Source: Ustilaginoidea virens | Taxonomy: Eukaryota > Ascomycota > Sordariomycetes > Hypocreales > Clavicipitaceae | Length of the DNA: 64,000 nucleotides | Assembly: GCF_000687475.1 (NCBI RefSeq) | Contig: NC_057322.1 | Location: forward strand, 1,736,001-1,800,000 | Reading direction: 5' to 3' | Shown: positions 33,780-45,419 of the stretch, piece by piece | Layout: each line of letters starts with the position of its first letter | Position numbering within the stretch: the first letter of the stretch is position 1 | Position numbers and translations under genes: made by a program | The notes under the pieces: generated by a model | The model's input: only the letters and a program-made list of their open reading frames with translations | Told to the model about the DNA's origin: nothing | Databases searched by the model: none

Positions 33780-34933
33780 CCGCTGCGGACGCCGGCTCGT
33801 CCTCCCCCGGCGCCCCCGCCCCGTCCACCAAACGGCAAGCCCCGGACTCGGTGGAAACCAAGCCTGCCAAAGAGGCGCGGGGGAGCATCAAGGTCCCCGG
33901 GCCGGACGGAGGGGGGGGTTTCGCGGACAGGCCGGACCACGGGGACCCTCTGCCCAGCGCCGCATCCGCGCCGGCCGGCTCGCGGGACGCGGAAAAGGCC
34001 GTCCAGCTGGAGCGCGACCTGGTCAAGGCCTACCGCGGCGCGATAGGCGGCTACTTCCGACGCTTCAACCCCGAGTTCTTTGACCTGTCGCACGAGGCGA
34101 GCAGGGAGGCCTCGGTGACGGTCGAATCCAGCCTCGCCTACGCCTTCCTCCGCGCCGACCTGGACTTTGTCTCGGCGCAGGCCCGGAAAGCCGACCCGGA
34201 CGACTCGGACATGCCGCTCAACGACGACGAGATCCTCGGCATGCCCCACGCCACGCCTTCCGGCCACGGCATCGGGGGCCCGACCCGCTTCAAGGGCGGC
34301 TCGACCGCCTCCGTGGCGCTCATATCGACGCCCACCACGGCGCCGTTCTGGCACCCGGCCGCCCACGCGACCCTCGTGGCCGCCCACGTCGGCGACTCCC
34401 GCATCCTGCTGTGCGAGACCGCCACGGGCCTGCCTCACCCCCTCACCTCGGACCACCACCCCGGCACGCCCACGGAGAGCAGGCGCCTCCGCCGCTACGC
34501 CCCCGCCGGCTCCATGGTCTCGGGCGACAGCTTCGGCGAGGAGCGCATCGCCGGCCTCGCCAACTCGCGCGCCTTTGGCGACATCCAGTCCAAGCGCATC
34601 GGCGTCTCGGCCGAGCCGGAAATCACGCGCGTCGAGCTGGGCCCCGCCCAGTACTCCTTCCTGGTCCTCATGAGCGACGGCGTCTCCGGCACCCTGGGCG
34701 ACCAGGAGATAGTGGACGTGGTCAAGGAGGCCAAGACGCCCGAGGAAGGCGCCAGGGCCGTCGTCGAGTACGCCACGGAGGTGTCCAGGGACGGCGACAA
34801 CGCCACGTGCCAGGTCGTCAGGCTGGGCGGGTGGGAGCGCAGAAGCGAAGGCGGGCTGGGGGGCATGGGGACCAAGGAAATCCGGGACGTTCGCAGGGCC
34901 GAGGCACTGGATCCGAGGAGGGGCAAGCGATGA
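32960..34933 (+). CDS. PTC6: PP2C-type protein phosphatase, PTC6-like
   Basis: Metal-dependent Ser/Thr phosphatase; yeast Ptc6 is mitochondrial and linked to mitophagy and pyruvate dehydrogenase control. One exon, 657 residues. PPM motifs in order: RGSRPYNEDA (about 169-178), FGVFDGHGG (about 219-227), GGSTASVALI (about 449), AHVGDSR (about 474), ANSRAFGD (about 534), LMSDGV (about 570) and DNATCQV (about 613), so the metal-binding Asp/Gly set is complete. RRFHSYFVTHLPS and the following RGIGPGHKLPRDAS are typical of the filamentous-fungal family, and the first 100 residues are Arg/Ala-rich, suiting a mitochondrial presequence. The start is uncertain; the ATG at 32960 is the first in frame. 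A polyglutamine run (nine Gln near 33753) sits in a non-conserved insertion of about 90 residues. Confidence 0.88.
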
Positions 34934-35680
34934 GTCCGTCGGTCGTCCCCGGGATACTCGTGGCGTGTAGTTGGGGGACAAAGAGCAGCGCACTGGGATC
35001 CCAGTGGACCATGATGACATACTTGCATCGGACGGAGTTGTTGCAGCACGGTCGGTGGCGCGTCGCCACGTCATTTTCTGCGTAATGGAGCTTGGCGACC
35101 TTTTTGTCCAAGTAGATCGTTTTCAGCATGGCATTAGATGCGTCGGATGGCACAGGGGCCGGGGAAGGTGCGGTGAGCGGTGAAAACGGGTCGTCGTGTG
35201 TTCAAGGTACATATATATCCGTAGGGCACGGCCATACCGGCAGTCTTGAATGCATCCCTGGTGTATCCTGACCTTTCTACCCGCAAGTGCAAGCCGTGCC
35301 TCGTAGATCTCACTAGCGCATATGTATCATGAGCCCTAGGGCAGTGACGAATTGTTTCCACCGACTCGGGAAAGCCATCAGCACGTTGCAAATAAATCCA
35401 TCTTCTTGGGCTGCTCTTGGTAAATGCCCCTATGAAAAGTCAACGTGTTCCGTCTCCCAGCCGTGACGGGCCGCCATCGCTAGTAGGATTCGCCATCTCG
35501 TCTATCTATTCAGATCACGTTTCCCATGTCTGCCGGCATCAAGCACATGCATCTCCCCCCCAACTCCCGCGACAAGTAGCCCCCCATCTCGCTGAAAGAA
35601 CGCCAGGACGCATCTCCTGTCCCCCCTCAACCCCCCTCGTTTGCCGTTGGAAAAAAAAAAAAAAAAAAAAAAAAGGCATT
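34934..35680. other. Convergent 3' region between PTC6 and het-c
   Basis: Terminators of the two genes. An A24 run at 35651-35674 lies directly behind the het-c stop codon, as a T24 tract in its 3' UTR. No gene seen. Confidence 0.6.
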
Positions 35681-38454
35681 TCAGTACCGCCCCTGGCCTG
35701 GGTACTGGTTCCATCCGGGAGGGGACTGCTGCCCTTGGTATGGAGGATACTGGCCCGCGTGGGGGCCGTACCCTGGGCCGCCGTATCCCTGGGGAGACTG
35801 TGCCCATTGCCCCTGGGGAGGAACGCCGCCGTATTGGGGACCTCCAGGTTGGGGCGCAGCCTGGTTGTAGGCCTGGTAGTACTGCCCCGGAGGAGGGGGC
35901 GCGCTGTAGCCACCCGTCGGGCCCGCGTGGAAAGCGCTGCTCTCGCTCATGTAGGACGCCGCTTCGCCCGTCGCCGGGGCGGACGAGTAGGACGGCGGCG
36001 TGGGCATCTTGCTGTTCTGCGGAGCCGGCGAGTTGGGCACGTAGTTGGCCGATTCTTTGCCGTCGTTGCCAGACATGGAGTCGAGATCGCGCGTCTTGAT
36101 CTGAGACCAGAGAGAGCCGGCGACCTTGCCGTGGCCAAGCTGGCTTAGGGACTCGAAGGCGCCGTGGGAGTGGCCGCCGCCGCTCTTGCTCCCCTTCTGG
36201 TTGAGCGTGTGGTTCTTTCCTTGCCTGACTGACTCGGAGGAGAGGATGCGGTCGAGCTCGTGGCGCTTTGGGTGCTGGTCGGCCCACAGGCGGACTGTCT
36301 GGAACATGTCTCGTTGGATTTCGACGTTTTCGTTGCGCAGGGCCGGGTGGTGAAAGGCGCGCAAGCAGTCGTTGACGACTTCGTCGACCGGAACGTTGGG
36401 GTTTTCCCAGGCAAACAGGACGCGGCTGACGTGACGGATTAGCCACGAGACGAGGGGTGAATGTATACATGTATTGTCCCCCGCCCCAAAGGAAAAGCCA
36501 AAGACACGGGAAATGACAAAAAAAAAGGGAAAAAAAAAGAAAAAAAAAAGGAAAGATAAAGAAAGGAAAAGGAAAAGGAAATGAGAGGGAAAACAGCCCT
36601 GGAATATCAAGGGATCGGCTTACGGAACGGCATATTGAAGGATAGTAGCGGCAACTCGACCGGCGCAAGAGTTGAGCACGTTGGTAAAGTGATCTTTGGA
36701 AAGCATGGAGTGGGTGGGATCCGAGCATCGGCTGTTCTCCCACGGCTCCAGCTGGGACTTGGAACTGGCAGTGATGACGCCGGACGATCCGTCCTTCAGG
36801 ACCTTGGTGACTGACTTGATAATGGGGCGGATGAAAGGGGCGAGCAGGCCCAGCACAAACGCCGTCAGGGTCTCGCTGATGTGTTCGAGAAGCTTCTCGA
36901 GCCCGGGCACCTTGGCGATGCCGCGGCTGATGGCCTTGACAATCTTGTCGCGGAAGACCAGTATGGGGTAGATTCGCCTGGCGGTCTTGACGGGGTCGAA
37001 GTCGGGGCTCATGCCGGGCACGACGTTGACGTTGTCGGCGCGCGGGCGCTGCTCGTTCTCGCGCTCCTGGGCGTCCGACGCGGCCTTGAGCTCCCTCGCC
37101 TCGTCGGCGAAACCCATGCCGAGATCGGGAACTTTGGACAGCAGCGAGATGAAGTCGGTAGAGGCGGAGCCGTCAAAGAGCCCCCGGTCCCCGGCGGCGG
37201 CGACCGGGCCGCCCCGAGCGCCCTCGGCGTTCTTGAGCGCAACGTCCACCTCGTCCACCTCGGACTGGGTGAAGTGGTCGTTGGCCTCGCCGATGACGGA
37301 GTGCAGGAAGTCGACGGCGCCGAAAGTGCCGGTGACGATGGGGTAGATCCTCTTGCCGTGGATGCTGATCTCGGTCTGCGTCCCGCAGTGGGGGAAGACG
37401 TTGCGGTAGCCGAGCTCCCGAAGGGCCAGCTCGCAGTAGTTGCTGTGCGCGCCAAAGTCCTCCAGGCAGTGGAGGGCTTGGCCCAGGCAGCGGAGGGCCT
37501 CGCACAGGTTCTCGTCCTTGCCCTTGCCGCGCTCGCCGCAGGTGTAGAGCCGGCCGAAATGGATGCTGCGGGCGAAGCTGAAGCGGACGTAGCCTGCGCT
37601 GGTGGCCCACCGGCCCGTCTCGTTGGCAATGTAGTTCTTCATGCCCGTCCTCATGTCAATCTCCGTCTCGACGGGCTCGACGGGGCCGCGCAGGCGAGGG
37701 TCGAACTTGCGCGCATCGACGCCGTCGGCGTAGCCGAGAGGGTTGTCAATGTGCTCCTCCGGGCGGTAGCAGCCGAGACGTTCTTCGGTGACTTCGAATT
37801 CTTCCGTCGCGTAGCCAAAGGCCATGAAGGACAAGACCCAGACCTGTTTTCGTTTTCGGGGGGGGAGAACAAGGACAAGTTAAACCAAGGAAACCAAGGT
37901 GAGCAGCAGCACCGCGCGCCATGACGTCCGTCAAATGCCCACAGGAGGAGCTAGCCTTACCAGGATGCGGATCGTGGCGGCATTTACACCTTTCAGGCTG
38001 CCGACATCAACCGCCTGGGAGTAATCGCGCAGCCAGTTGCCGAAATAGGTTCGCTTGATCAGCATGGAGGACCATTTCTTGCCCTGCAAGAAAGCAATGC
38101 TGGCGAGCATGTCTTCAATGTCTGCTGAAACTGTCAGGCACCCAGGTTGACGTGGCGGCTGCAGATGAGACGGTCGGCGAGCGCTGCGTGTGGGTGAAGC
38201 TTACCGCCATGGCGCCAGTTGTGGCCTTCAACCTGGGCAGAATGTCCAACGTCAGTCTTTGCGGCGTCCGAAGCAAGCATCATCTCCCAGCAACACACCT
38301 GAGCGATGGACGGGATGTTGCCGGCACCAAATGCTGCAGCCTTGCCTGGAAGCAAGGCCAAGCAAACACAAAGCACCAAGAACCAATGGGTGGCGCTGAA
38401 GCTGCGGAAGGTGCTGGAGGAGCCGGTGCCCCGCGATGACAAAGGACCCGGCAT
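35681..38454 (-). CDS. het-c: Het-C heterokaryon incompatibility protein
   Basis: Cell-surface or secreted-pathway protein; allelic het-c differences trigger vegetative incompatibility in Neurospora. Exons 38454-38299, 38232-38205 (28 nt), 38121-37961, 37843-36624 and 36425-35681; 769 residues, all joins in phase. A hydrophobic signal segment at about residues 22-40 is followed by GAGNIPSIAQVEGHNWRHGD. The core reads MIKRTYFGNWLRDYSQAVDVG-type sequence, then FGYATEEFEVT, YRPEEHIDNP, RSIHFGRLYTCG, CLEDFGAHSNYCELALRELG and DFLHSVIGEANDHFTQSEV, the region where Neurospora allele specificity lies. The last 150 residues are Pro/Gly/Tyr/Gln-rich. An in-frame ATG at 38532 would lengthen the N-terminus; 38454 is preferred since it leaves a normal signal peptide. 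Confidence 0.95.
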
Positions 38455-39590
38455 GACGCACGGCGGGTTGGGCCAGGCTGGAGGCGGGCGCGAAAGAAGA
38501 GAGCTTGCTCGGCGCGCAGACGAGAGCAACAACGTGTGGTCTCGTTCCGGCGATGGCTGGATTGCGTACCTATCTATCTACTGCTCAAGTAGACGGATGC
38601 TGGTGAGCTGAGAGAAGCACGGGTTGCGAGTCTCATCGAAAGTTGGGAGGAGGCTATTGCTTCAGCCCCGCACAGAATCCGTCCACGTCGCCATCAAAGT
38701 ACATCTGGCGCATCAAGAAGTACCAGACTGTACCTAGGGCGCGCTTCTGTCCGTCGTTATCGTTCGTTACTGGTTCGCGTATCTCAGCCTCGCCTCTCTC
38801 AAGCTGACCGAAGAAGCGTGGCTGATGCTCGGCGCCAGCATTGGCCTCGATGCCACACATGTACTCGGTACGTACTACGGAGTACCCTACCTCTAGCTGG
38901 AAGGCACAAGTAGGGCCGCAGGGCTACATGAAGATGGACCCACTCTTGGTGCTCTGTCCTAGGACAGTGCTAGTTGAGGCAGGGAAACGTCCTTCGCCCT
39001 GCTTGCCGATCTGATTGAGACGAAATCGAGGCTCATGGGAGCCCAGCTCTGTCGTAGGCTGCTTCCCCATAGTGTCCATGTTGTCCCGATTTCGGCCGAG
39101 ACATGTTACGAAAGTGTTTGCAAGAGCTTTCGAATGCACATTCATGCCATGATACGGAGTAGTCTGAGAGGTATCTCTGGTCTCCGAATAAGGCTGCCTG
39201 AGCCTCTTGTCTCATACGCATACGCATACGCATACGGACAGAGAGGTTGGGGCGCAATGCGCTTTTAAGCCACATAGCCTACCTTGGCACACTTTTTTGC
39301 TCCTTCTACTCCGTACTCTACACATATTCAAAGCACGCACACACTATCACGACTTTTGCTCACGCAATAGCCTTAGAAGCGACTCCAACACCCTATATCA
39401 TCCCTACATCTTAAATTGAATGCACATAGTATATATTTGACGATGCAATTTCTACAGTCTAGGACATTAACGTTTAAGGGCTTCGTGTGTACTATTGATA
39501 GCAGAAAACGCATCCCCTAGTAAAAATTCGGCCAAGAGAGGCTTCTTTTATTAATAGAATTAAAAGCCCAAGGTACACAATAGAAAAGAC
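38455..39590. other. het-c upstream region, merging into AT-rich DNA
   Basis: het-c promoter at left. A short ATACGC repeat (39215-39236) is seen. From about 39300 base composition becomes AT-richer. No gene seen. Confidence 0.5.
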
Positions 39591-39747
39591 CGCGTGAAAA
39601 GCGCAGGAGTCGCCTTTTGCAACGGAGGATACATCCGAATCCGCAACCGCACTCTAGGAGCATCATCATCGGCAGCATTACCCAGTCACGCAGAAATCCT
39701 TGCCACGCGATTTATCGACAAATTCGGAGCCACCAATGGAACAATAG

Positions 39748-40086
39748 CTAGAAGCTTGGCAGCAATCGGTAGAGCAGAGGTGTAGGAATCGTAGGATGAT
39801 TTCTGCCCATTGCTTGGTGGTGTATTTCTTTTATTATCAGGAATGATGATCGGCATTTCGAGACTACACAGTTGATCACGCATAAGGCATCATATGAGTC
39901 GAATCCCTCTATCCTCCAGGTGGAATAAGCTGCCTTGACCTCTGGGAGGTCAGTGATGAAGTCCAGCGCCCCCAGACGGTGGTGGATTCTTCGCGACTTG
40001 GGTCCAAGTTGGGCGAGCTGCATTGGCACCATGTCGTCCTCATCATTTGCCTGAACCGCCATGGGAAAGCAAAAAACGTCTTTCAA
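39748..40086 (-). CDS. Unrecognised small open frame, 112 residues
   Basis: Continuous frame with acceptable amino-acid balance (MVPMQLAQLGPKSRRIHHRLGALDFITDLPEVK) at the edge of the AT-rich island. I do not recognise it. It may be a fragment of a dispersed gene or chance; no introns or domains are evident. Confidence 0.2.
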   Translation of the reverse strand: MKDVFCFPMAVQANDEDDMVPMQLAQLGPKSRRIHHRLGALDFITDLPEVKAAYSTWRIEGFDSYDALCVINCVVSKCRSSFLIIKEIHHQAMGRNHPTIPTPLLYRLLPSF

Positions 40087-40129
40087 GGCAATGGACCTGC
40101 CGCCTTTCCACGAACGAGATCAAGATCGA

Positions 40130-41072
40130 AATCGATCCGACTGAGCCCCAGCTCTGCACGCCCTCGACGCCTCCTGCGACTGACGAGCTTGGGCGACGAG
40201 ACCGCCTGTCACTGGAGGACGCCAGCCTGCTACCGATGCTCAGAGCTGCTCAGTATCAGAGCTCAATTGGACGCGTTGCACTTTCGAACGGATTCGACAT
40301 CTCGAACGCACGGTACAAACAGCTTTCATTTCCAGGGTCCTCGACCAAGATCTGCACCGATTCAATTACGATCCCAATACCGAGGTCCTCACCCTCCGCA
40401 TGACTTCCCCGGTGCATGACCTCATAGGGCCAGTTCGACGGCAGCCGGATGCGCAATTTCAGCACCGAGAGACGACTTATCCAGGGGTGGTGTTGGAGGT
40501 ATCGTATTCGCAAGACGGGAAAGACCTGCAAAGGGCGGCGCAAGATGACATACTCTACTCAAATGGCGATAGTAAACGTGTGATTGGCATCGACATCAAT
40601 AATGCTGGCAGGGAGTCAACGGTGTCATGGTAGAGCCCGCAATACACACGTCAGGACAGTGAGGAATACAAAGTTTTGGAAGCAAGGAAGGATATCGCCT
40701 ACAAGGTATGTATGTCACATCTTGACATCCTGCGAGCCAAGTTGACGCCAGCAGCCATTCCGGTCCGCGGATGGAACACCCATCAACACTGGTGGTTATT
40801 TACACATAAACCTGCGAGACTCCGCCACCGATGAGATACCTCTCGGCCGTACGTCCGCCGCATTATCTATCTCGTTCAGGCGGCTATTCGATCTCGTCGC
40901 TCAAGCAGAGCCAATGCAGCAAGCCCGAGAATCCAGCGGAGGCCGTGAGAAGGCAAAGTCCACCCGGAGGCGGAAGAAGCGAAGGCATTCCTCAAGTCCT
41001 GTTGATGCGCCAAGATCTTGTGGATTAGGCAGATTCCTTAGGGGCAGGCGCACCAAAAACAATGCCGTTTGA
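40130..41072 (+). pseudogene. Degenerate copy of a dispersed fungal hypothetical gene
   Basis: The frame reads HRFNYDPNTEVLTLRM, DAQFQHRETTYPGVVLEVSYSQDGKDL, VIGIDINNAGRESTVSW, then TAG at 40631-40633, then a continuation SPQYTRQDSEEYKVLEARKDIAYK. An intron at 40706-40754 (GTATGT to CAG) and a second exon PFRSADGTPINTGG to RRRKKRRHSSSPVD end at TGA 41070-41072. This matches a family I remember as repeated in many Pezizomycotina genomes. The TAG replaces an expected Trp (G to A change). Upstream, 40140-40330, the conserved-looking pieces (TPSTPPATDELGRRDRLSLEDA; then RAQLDALHFRTDS) sit in different frames, so at least two indels have occurred. Function of the family is unknown. Confidence 0.55.
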
Positions 41073-41252
41073 CCCAAAGCCAGCCGCTGCCAAGGCAGGC
41101 GCGGCAACGGCTGCCGGGGCACCGACGCGGAGCAGGCTAAAGCCGGTGTCGCCACGTGTGACCGATGGGCCAGGCAAACCCCTGCGCATTTGGATTAAAT
41201 GGAGGGCTGCCCGGGGGAAGCTGCCAGTTACAACCTCCTTGCTCTTCTGCAG

Positions 41253-41702
41253 TCCCTTTAAAGGTGCGAAGGCGCAGACTTAAGAAGGACCCGTTTCGGT
41301 AAATACCCAGAGGGTACATACCTCCTTGACAACCGGCCCAGCCGCCAAACCTTTGTCACTAAAATCCTTATACTAGGAATTCCGGCATTTCTAACGGAGC
41401 TAACTAGTGATATCTTGAGCGTTAACGCTATGGATGATTCATTCTTTTCATCTGCCTTAAGCACTGCTAAATTAAGCAGCTGAGTAATAAAGGTATAACA
41501 AGGCCTATTTTCAAGCCTGTGGCTAAATGCGGCTACAGGTGCGATAAGTGCGATGTAGCTCTGTGTATGTCTGGGATTTGCTTGTAATTATATCATTATA
41601 CTATTGATCAGCCTGCTGATGTGCTCCGCCGTGTACGGCCTTCGTGATATTAGCTCAAACCCTGTTCGCCAGAAAGTCTGCACCTTCGCACCTTGAAAGG
41701 GA
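41253..41702. mobile_element. Inverted-repeat pair, possible MITE or DNA-transposon relic
   Basis: Arms at 41253-41281 and 41674-41702 are reverse complements over 29 bases with two mismatches, sharing the core AAGGTGCGAAGG. The enclosed element is 450 bp, AT-rich and without a coding frame of substance. No clean target-site duplication is visible outside the arms. Confidence 0.45.
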
Positions 41703-41977
41703 TGCGAGAGCTGAGGCAGCTGGGAGATTCGCCCTGGATAACTCGTCTTTTATTGTAGTTATGGCATTGCGGCCGGCGGAGACAGGGGAAGCGCGCATAA
41801 GAGGGGAGGTGGCTGCTATTACTTAGGAGGCGAGGGGGTAACGAGCTCCTCTATCGCAATGCTCGATGTTTAAACTCTGGTACGCCTAGAGATGACTCGA
41901 AGTCGTAGTATGAGATTACGTATCATCTTTCTACCCCGAAGCAACTGATTAGGCAGTCCTGGTATAGGCGTTGCCAA

Positions 41978-41978
41978 C

Positions 41979-42008
<30 letters not shown>
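41978..42008. repeat. (TC)n microsatellite
   Basis: About fifteen TC units in the AT-rich island. Confidence 0.85.
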
Positions 42009-42011
<3 letters not shown>

Positions 42012-42059
42012 CGTCGAGTACGCATTATAGGTGATTTCATCTCTTCCGTTACAACCTTC

Positions 42060-43180
42060 AATTAATAATTCCACCTATATGTGCCGTACCGTAGGCTGGC
42101 CATTATTCTTGACTACGATTTCATCGTGTCTAGGGTTGCGATGATTAGGGGATTGTGAGAGTTGTGCACGCCAGGCGATCGATCATCCCTACGGCCCCTG
42201 TGCAATACAGTTTATATCCCTTCGTTCAGATATTCCTCACTACTCTTTAACATATGCTATTAAAAAGACAGCCCTGCTATTGTACCTTATAAGAGAGCTC
42301 CTACTAACCCTACTATATCTTATATACCTAGCTGCGTAGCACGGCATCCGGCCGGGCCTACGATAGCCTTGCCAGTAGCCCAGTCCCTTACCCGGACACT
42401 CTCGGTGGCCGGCCAGCTTACATGTACTTAAGTGTGCCGGGTATGCCTCGGAACACTGGGCGTGGTACAGAGTCAGTTGACAAAAACCTTAAAAGTCGAA
42501 CACGAAGATGCCAGGTATTATCTCTCTTAAATACCTATCATAAGCATATTACAACGTATTGCCTATGATCATCTGGTACCTCAGTACCCAGCGCGCGCCT
42601 TATGTATAATTAGGTATCCCTCGGCTGTTTTCTAATATTAAGTTTAGTGCAATGTAATAAGAGTCACTTCTTTAAAGCCATCGCGTGGGCTTAAGTCGTG
42701 ATAATGTGTGTGGAGGAGAAAGAGGAGAAAGTAGGTATGTAGCTACTAATAGAAGAATATATGCGAAGGTACAGGCGGCTTCGTATTCGACTTTTAAGTC
42801 TTCGTATTTACTGACTCGGCCGATGAATTAATTGGAATCGGCGATATACTTTCAAGGCTACGAGTATTAACATGACTCGTCCATTTCTGTAGAATAACAG
42901 CCGGCAGGCAGCTAGCAGTTAGGAAAAGATAGCTGGCTAGCTGGTCAGATGGTCAGACATGGTCTCCTTTATCCTATATAAGTAGAATAGTTATCTTCCC
43001 TCTTTAGACACTAGAAATCATCGTCTATTACAACGCACTTTATGCCTCTTATTACAGCTTTCTACTGTAACAGCGGACTTCCTCTCTTTCCTAGCACTTG
43101 GTATTGATGCCCCTGTTATCCTAGTATTACTGGTATCAGCCCTTACCTACCTAATTGCAATACACACGGTATCACAAACG
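42060..43180. other. AT-rich non-coding stretch
   Basis: No frame of note on either strand. Many TA-rich short motifs and stops in all frames suggest heavily mutated old repeat DNA. Confidence 0.5.
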
Positions 43181-43710
43181 ATGACTATTAGATTCTACCG
43201 TGTGCAGAGTGACGAGTCATTCACTCATTGGGACTCCGATGGCTTCACGGCAATGGGGCGTTACTGGATGGACTATTGCCATTGGATTAACCGAGGCAAG
43301 ATCGAGTGTCATCTGAATTGGAAAGACCGGTCCATCGAACCTACACCGTTCATCTCCATCTTTGACAATCTGAGTAAAGCTTTCTAGGCCGGTCCCCAGA
43401 TATCCAGCAAGCACTAACTTACACACTAGGAGATGCCGAACAACGAGCCGAGTTGATGAGGGCCGGAAATAACGGCGTATTTATTGCAGAAGTTGTTCTT
43501 CCTGATCCCCAACAATCAACACTAGAGATCGATTTTAGCGACAGGAGGGTTGACCTCCCAGCGTTACTGCATGTCGACGACAAGGGCACTACAACCTTCC
43601 TTTCCACGACAGATGTTTGTCAGCATTTAGGAGTCAGCGTGGCGGTTAGCCAAAGAACCGAGTGGTTTGCCTTGGATCAGATACCTAGACACATCATTAA
43701 AAGAATATAG
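43181..43710 (+). CDS. Small intact fungal protein (DUF7587-like)
   Basis: Two exons, 43181-43373 and 43430-43710; 157 residues. The intron has GTAAAG, a CTAAC branch and TAG, and splicing turns a stop-broken reading into FISIFDNLRDAEQRAELMRAGNNGVFIAEVVLP. Other conserved-looking parts are IRFYRVQSDESFTHWDSDGFTAMGR, YCHWINRGKIECHLNW, and the end RTEWFALDQIPRHIIKRI. The pattern is that of small fungal proteins I place, from memory, in DUF7587; function unknown. It sits between two pseudogenes in an AT-rich island yet has no stop or frameshift. Whether it is expressed cannot be told. The start could lie further upstream, but no better in-frame ATG is seen. Confidence 0.6.
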
Positions 43711-43759
43711 CGCTAACTATCGCCAGTAAGAGGCAGGACTAATGACAAAATTCTCGTGA

Positions 43760-44865
43760 TTAAGGCTTCTGCCTCTCCAACTCAAATCTTCCAATGCTGC
43801 TCACGAACTGTAGCGCAATACCAGGCTTCACCCCGCCTTTGACCATCAAATCGGCTGTGACTTTCGGGTGCTGCAAGACTGAATTCAATTCCAAGGAACG
43901 AATCCAATGCGAAATTATTCGCAGTTTGCACCACTTCCCTCCGCCTACCACTTTTCGCTTGCCCCAAAGTCCAATTGCAACACTCCTCCAGGTTGTCCTC
44001 CCGGTCGCCTGAAACGCCCACAAGATCATCATGTGGGTTCACGACAGCTTCACTGCAACGTACGCACTGCCTTTTAGGCGGAGAACCTTCATGGGAGCTG
44101 TTCGCCTTTCCTTCAAGGCTACCATCCCAGACACCCTTAAGAAGATGAGCCGGGATCTCGATGTCGACGTTGACCTCGTCCTCCGTCTCTCCTTTCTTCA
44201 TGCTGTCTTTGACATGACGGAAAATTGCCCCTAGGTGTTGCGGTAGCAGTTTACGGAGGTTCCCTTGATCGTCCGTCATGCAGTGAGGTCCTTGTTTGCA
44301 ATGTTTAGCCCTACACCGTCGGTGATTATAGATTAGAGACCAAAGACCAGCCTCCGCGGCCAACTGGGCCTTTTGCGCTTCTGGAACTCTTTCTCCTCTG
44401 TGCGCCTTTTGCTGCTTTGAGTTCCTTAGTGACTTCTTTGCCGACGAATTCCATGGACAATGTCATCCGTCTCCCTTTGCTGAACAGATCGCCAAGTCCC
44501 TCGAGATGGCCATCCACCCTATTCCAATCAATCTCCAGCTTAGGGAACCGTGTCGACAACCCGCGCTGGCGGCTCCGCTCGATGGATATGACCATGATCG
44601 TGTCTACGCACGCATAGGTATCCTCGGGAAACCTTTCTTCCTCGTCTAGGTGTCTTTTCAAGCCGTGCTTGCAAGCTGTCCTTCCAGTAATCACTTGGGG
44701 CAAGGGAAATATCCGAACCTGTATCGGAATGAATGGGCCTAGCTCTGCTATTCTCACGTTGAGAAACCTCCCACTGGAAGTCATATTGGATGCACTCATT
44801 TTCAACGTAGCGCCTGTCCCTTTCCCAACCACCGAGTCGGAGAAGCGGCAGCGGCCACTCGCCAC
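43760..44865 (-). pseudogene. Frameshifted dispersed fungal hypothetical gene
   Basis: The first frame (44865 down to 44326) reads MASGRCRFSDSVVGKGTG, FLNVRIAELGPFIPIQVR, EDTYACVDTI, LEIDWNRVDGHLEGLGDLF, then shifts near 44395-44370. The second frame carries AAEAGLWSLIYNHRRCRAKHCKQGPH, LRKLLPQHLGAIFRHVKDSM, VDIEIPAHLLKGV and ends wrongly after FALDSFLGIEF. The correct continuation LELNSVLQHPKVTADLMVKGGVKPGIALQF is one base out of phase at about 43890-43900. Two single-base frameshifts thus break an otherwise well kept gene. I know the family only as a repeated Pezizomycotina hypothetical; it has no assigned function. A sequencing error at both sites is possible but less likely than decay. Confidence 0.6.
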
Positions 44866-45419
44866 TCGGCGGATCGATCGGATCGGCTTATGATAGGTAG
44901 TCAGTCATCCGTTGCTTTGTTCGAATCGGCCCACAGTAACGCCACCTTTGGCCCTCGGCATCACGTCGCGGTACGTACTGCGGATAACGGGAGATAGGTG
45001 GGGGGGCAAAAACTCCGTCCTTCCCATCCGGAGTACCGCAAGTATGATTTCTATTTGATTTAGGGGCCCGCGACACCCAACTAGCCCAATCAAGCTACCA
45101 TCTTCCCACGCTGACCTCCTCCTCCCGCCCCTACAAGGTCTGTTGACAACTCAAGTCTCGTTTTATCTCATTTTTCCTAAGTGCTCAACACCCCCATTGT
45201 CTTGTCTTGGTTTTTGCCGTCTCGCCAGGTGGGGGGGAAAGACCGATAAAAGCAACTTAGCCCCCTTGACGCGCTGCGCTCCCTGGACACGACCTGAACT
45301 TTTTAACGAGGACCTCGTGACGGCCTGACTGACACTGCTCATCGAACCCCTCCCTCCATCCTGGCACGCTTATCGACCACGAAAGCGCCGAGCCTGAATA
45401 AGATTGCAAAGGGCTAAAT
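44866..45419. other. SCS7 upstream region
   Basis: Return to normal base composition with CT-rich stretches before the SCS7 start codon; promoter and leader expected. No gene seen. Confidence 0.55.

Larger units (their letters stand above)
39300..44890. other. AT-rich degraded island
   Basis: By eye, a block richer in A/T and TpA steps than the flanks, clearest at 41290-41660 and 42060-43160, with pseudogenes, an inverted-repeat pair and a (TC)n run at 41978-42008. This pattern suits repeat-induced point mutation of dispersed sequences. One short gene (43181-43710) and stretches near 40000-41070 and 43760-44890 are less degraded. Confidence 0.6.

Noticed and set aside
43181..43387. A truncated 68-residue gene or frameshift pseudogene
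   Set aside because: A 56-nt intron with GTAAAG, CTAAC and TAG restores a single conserved reading frame through 43710.
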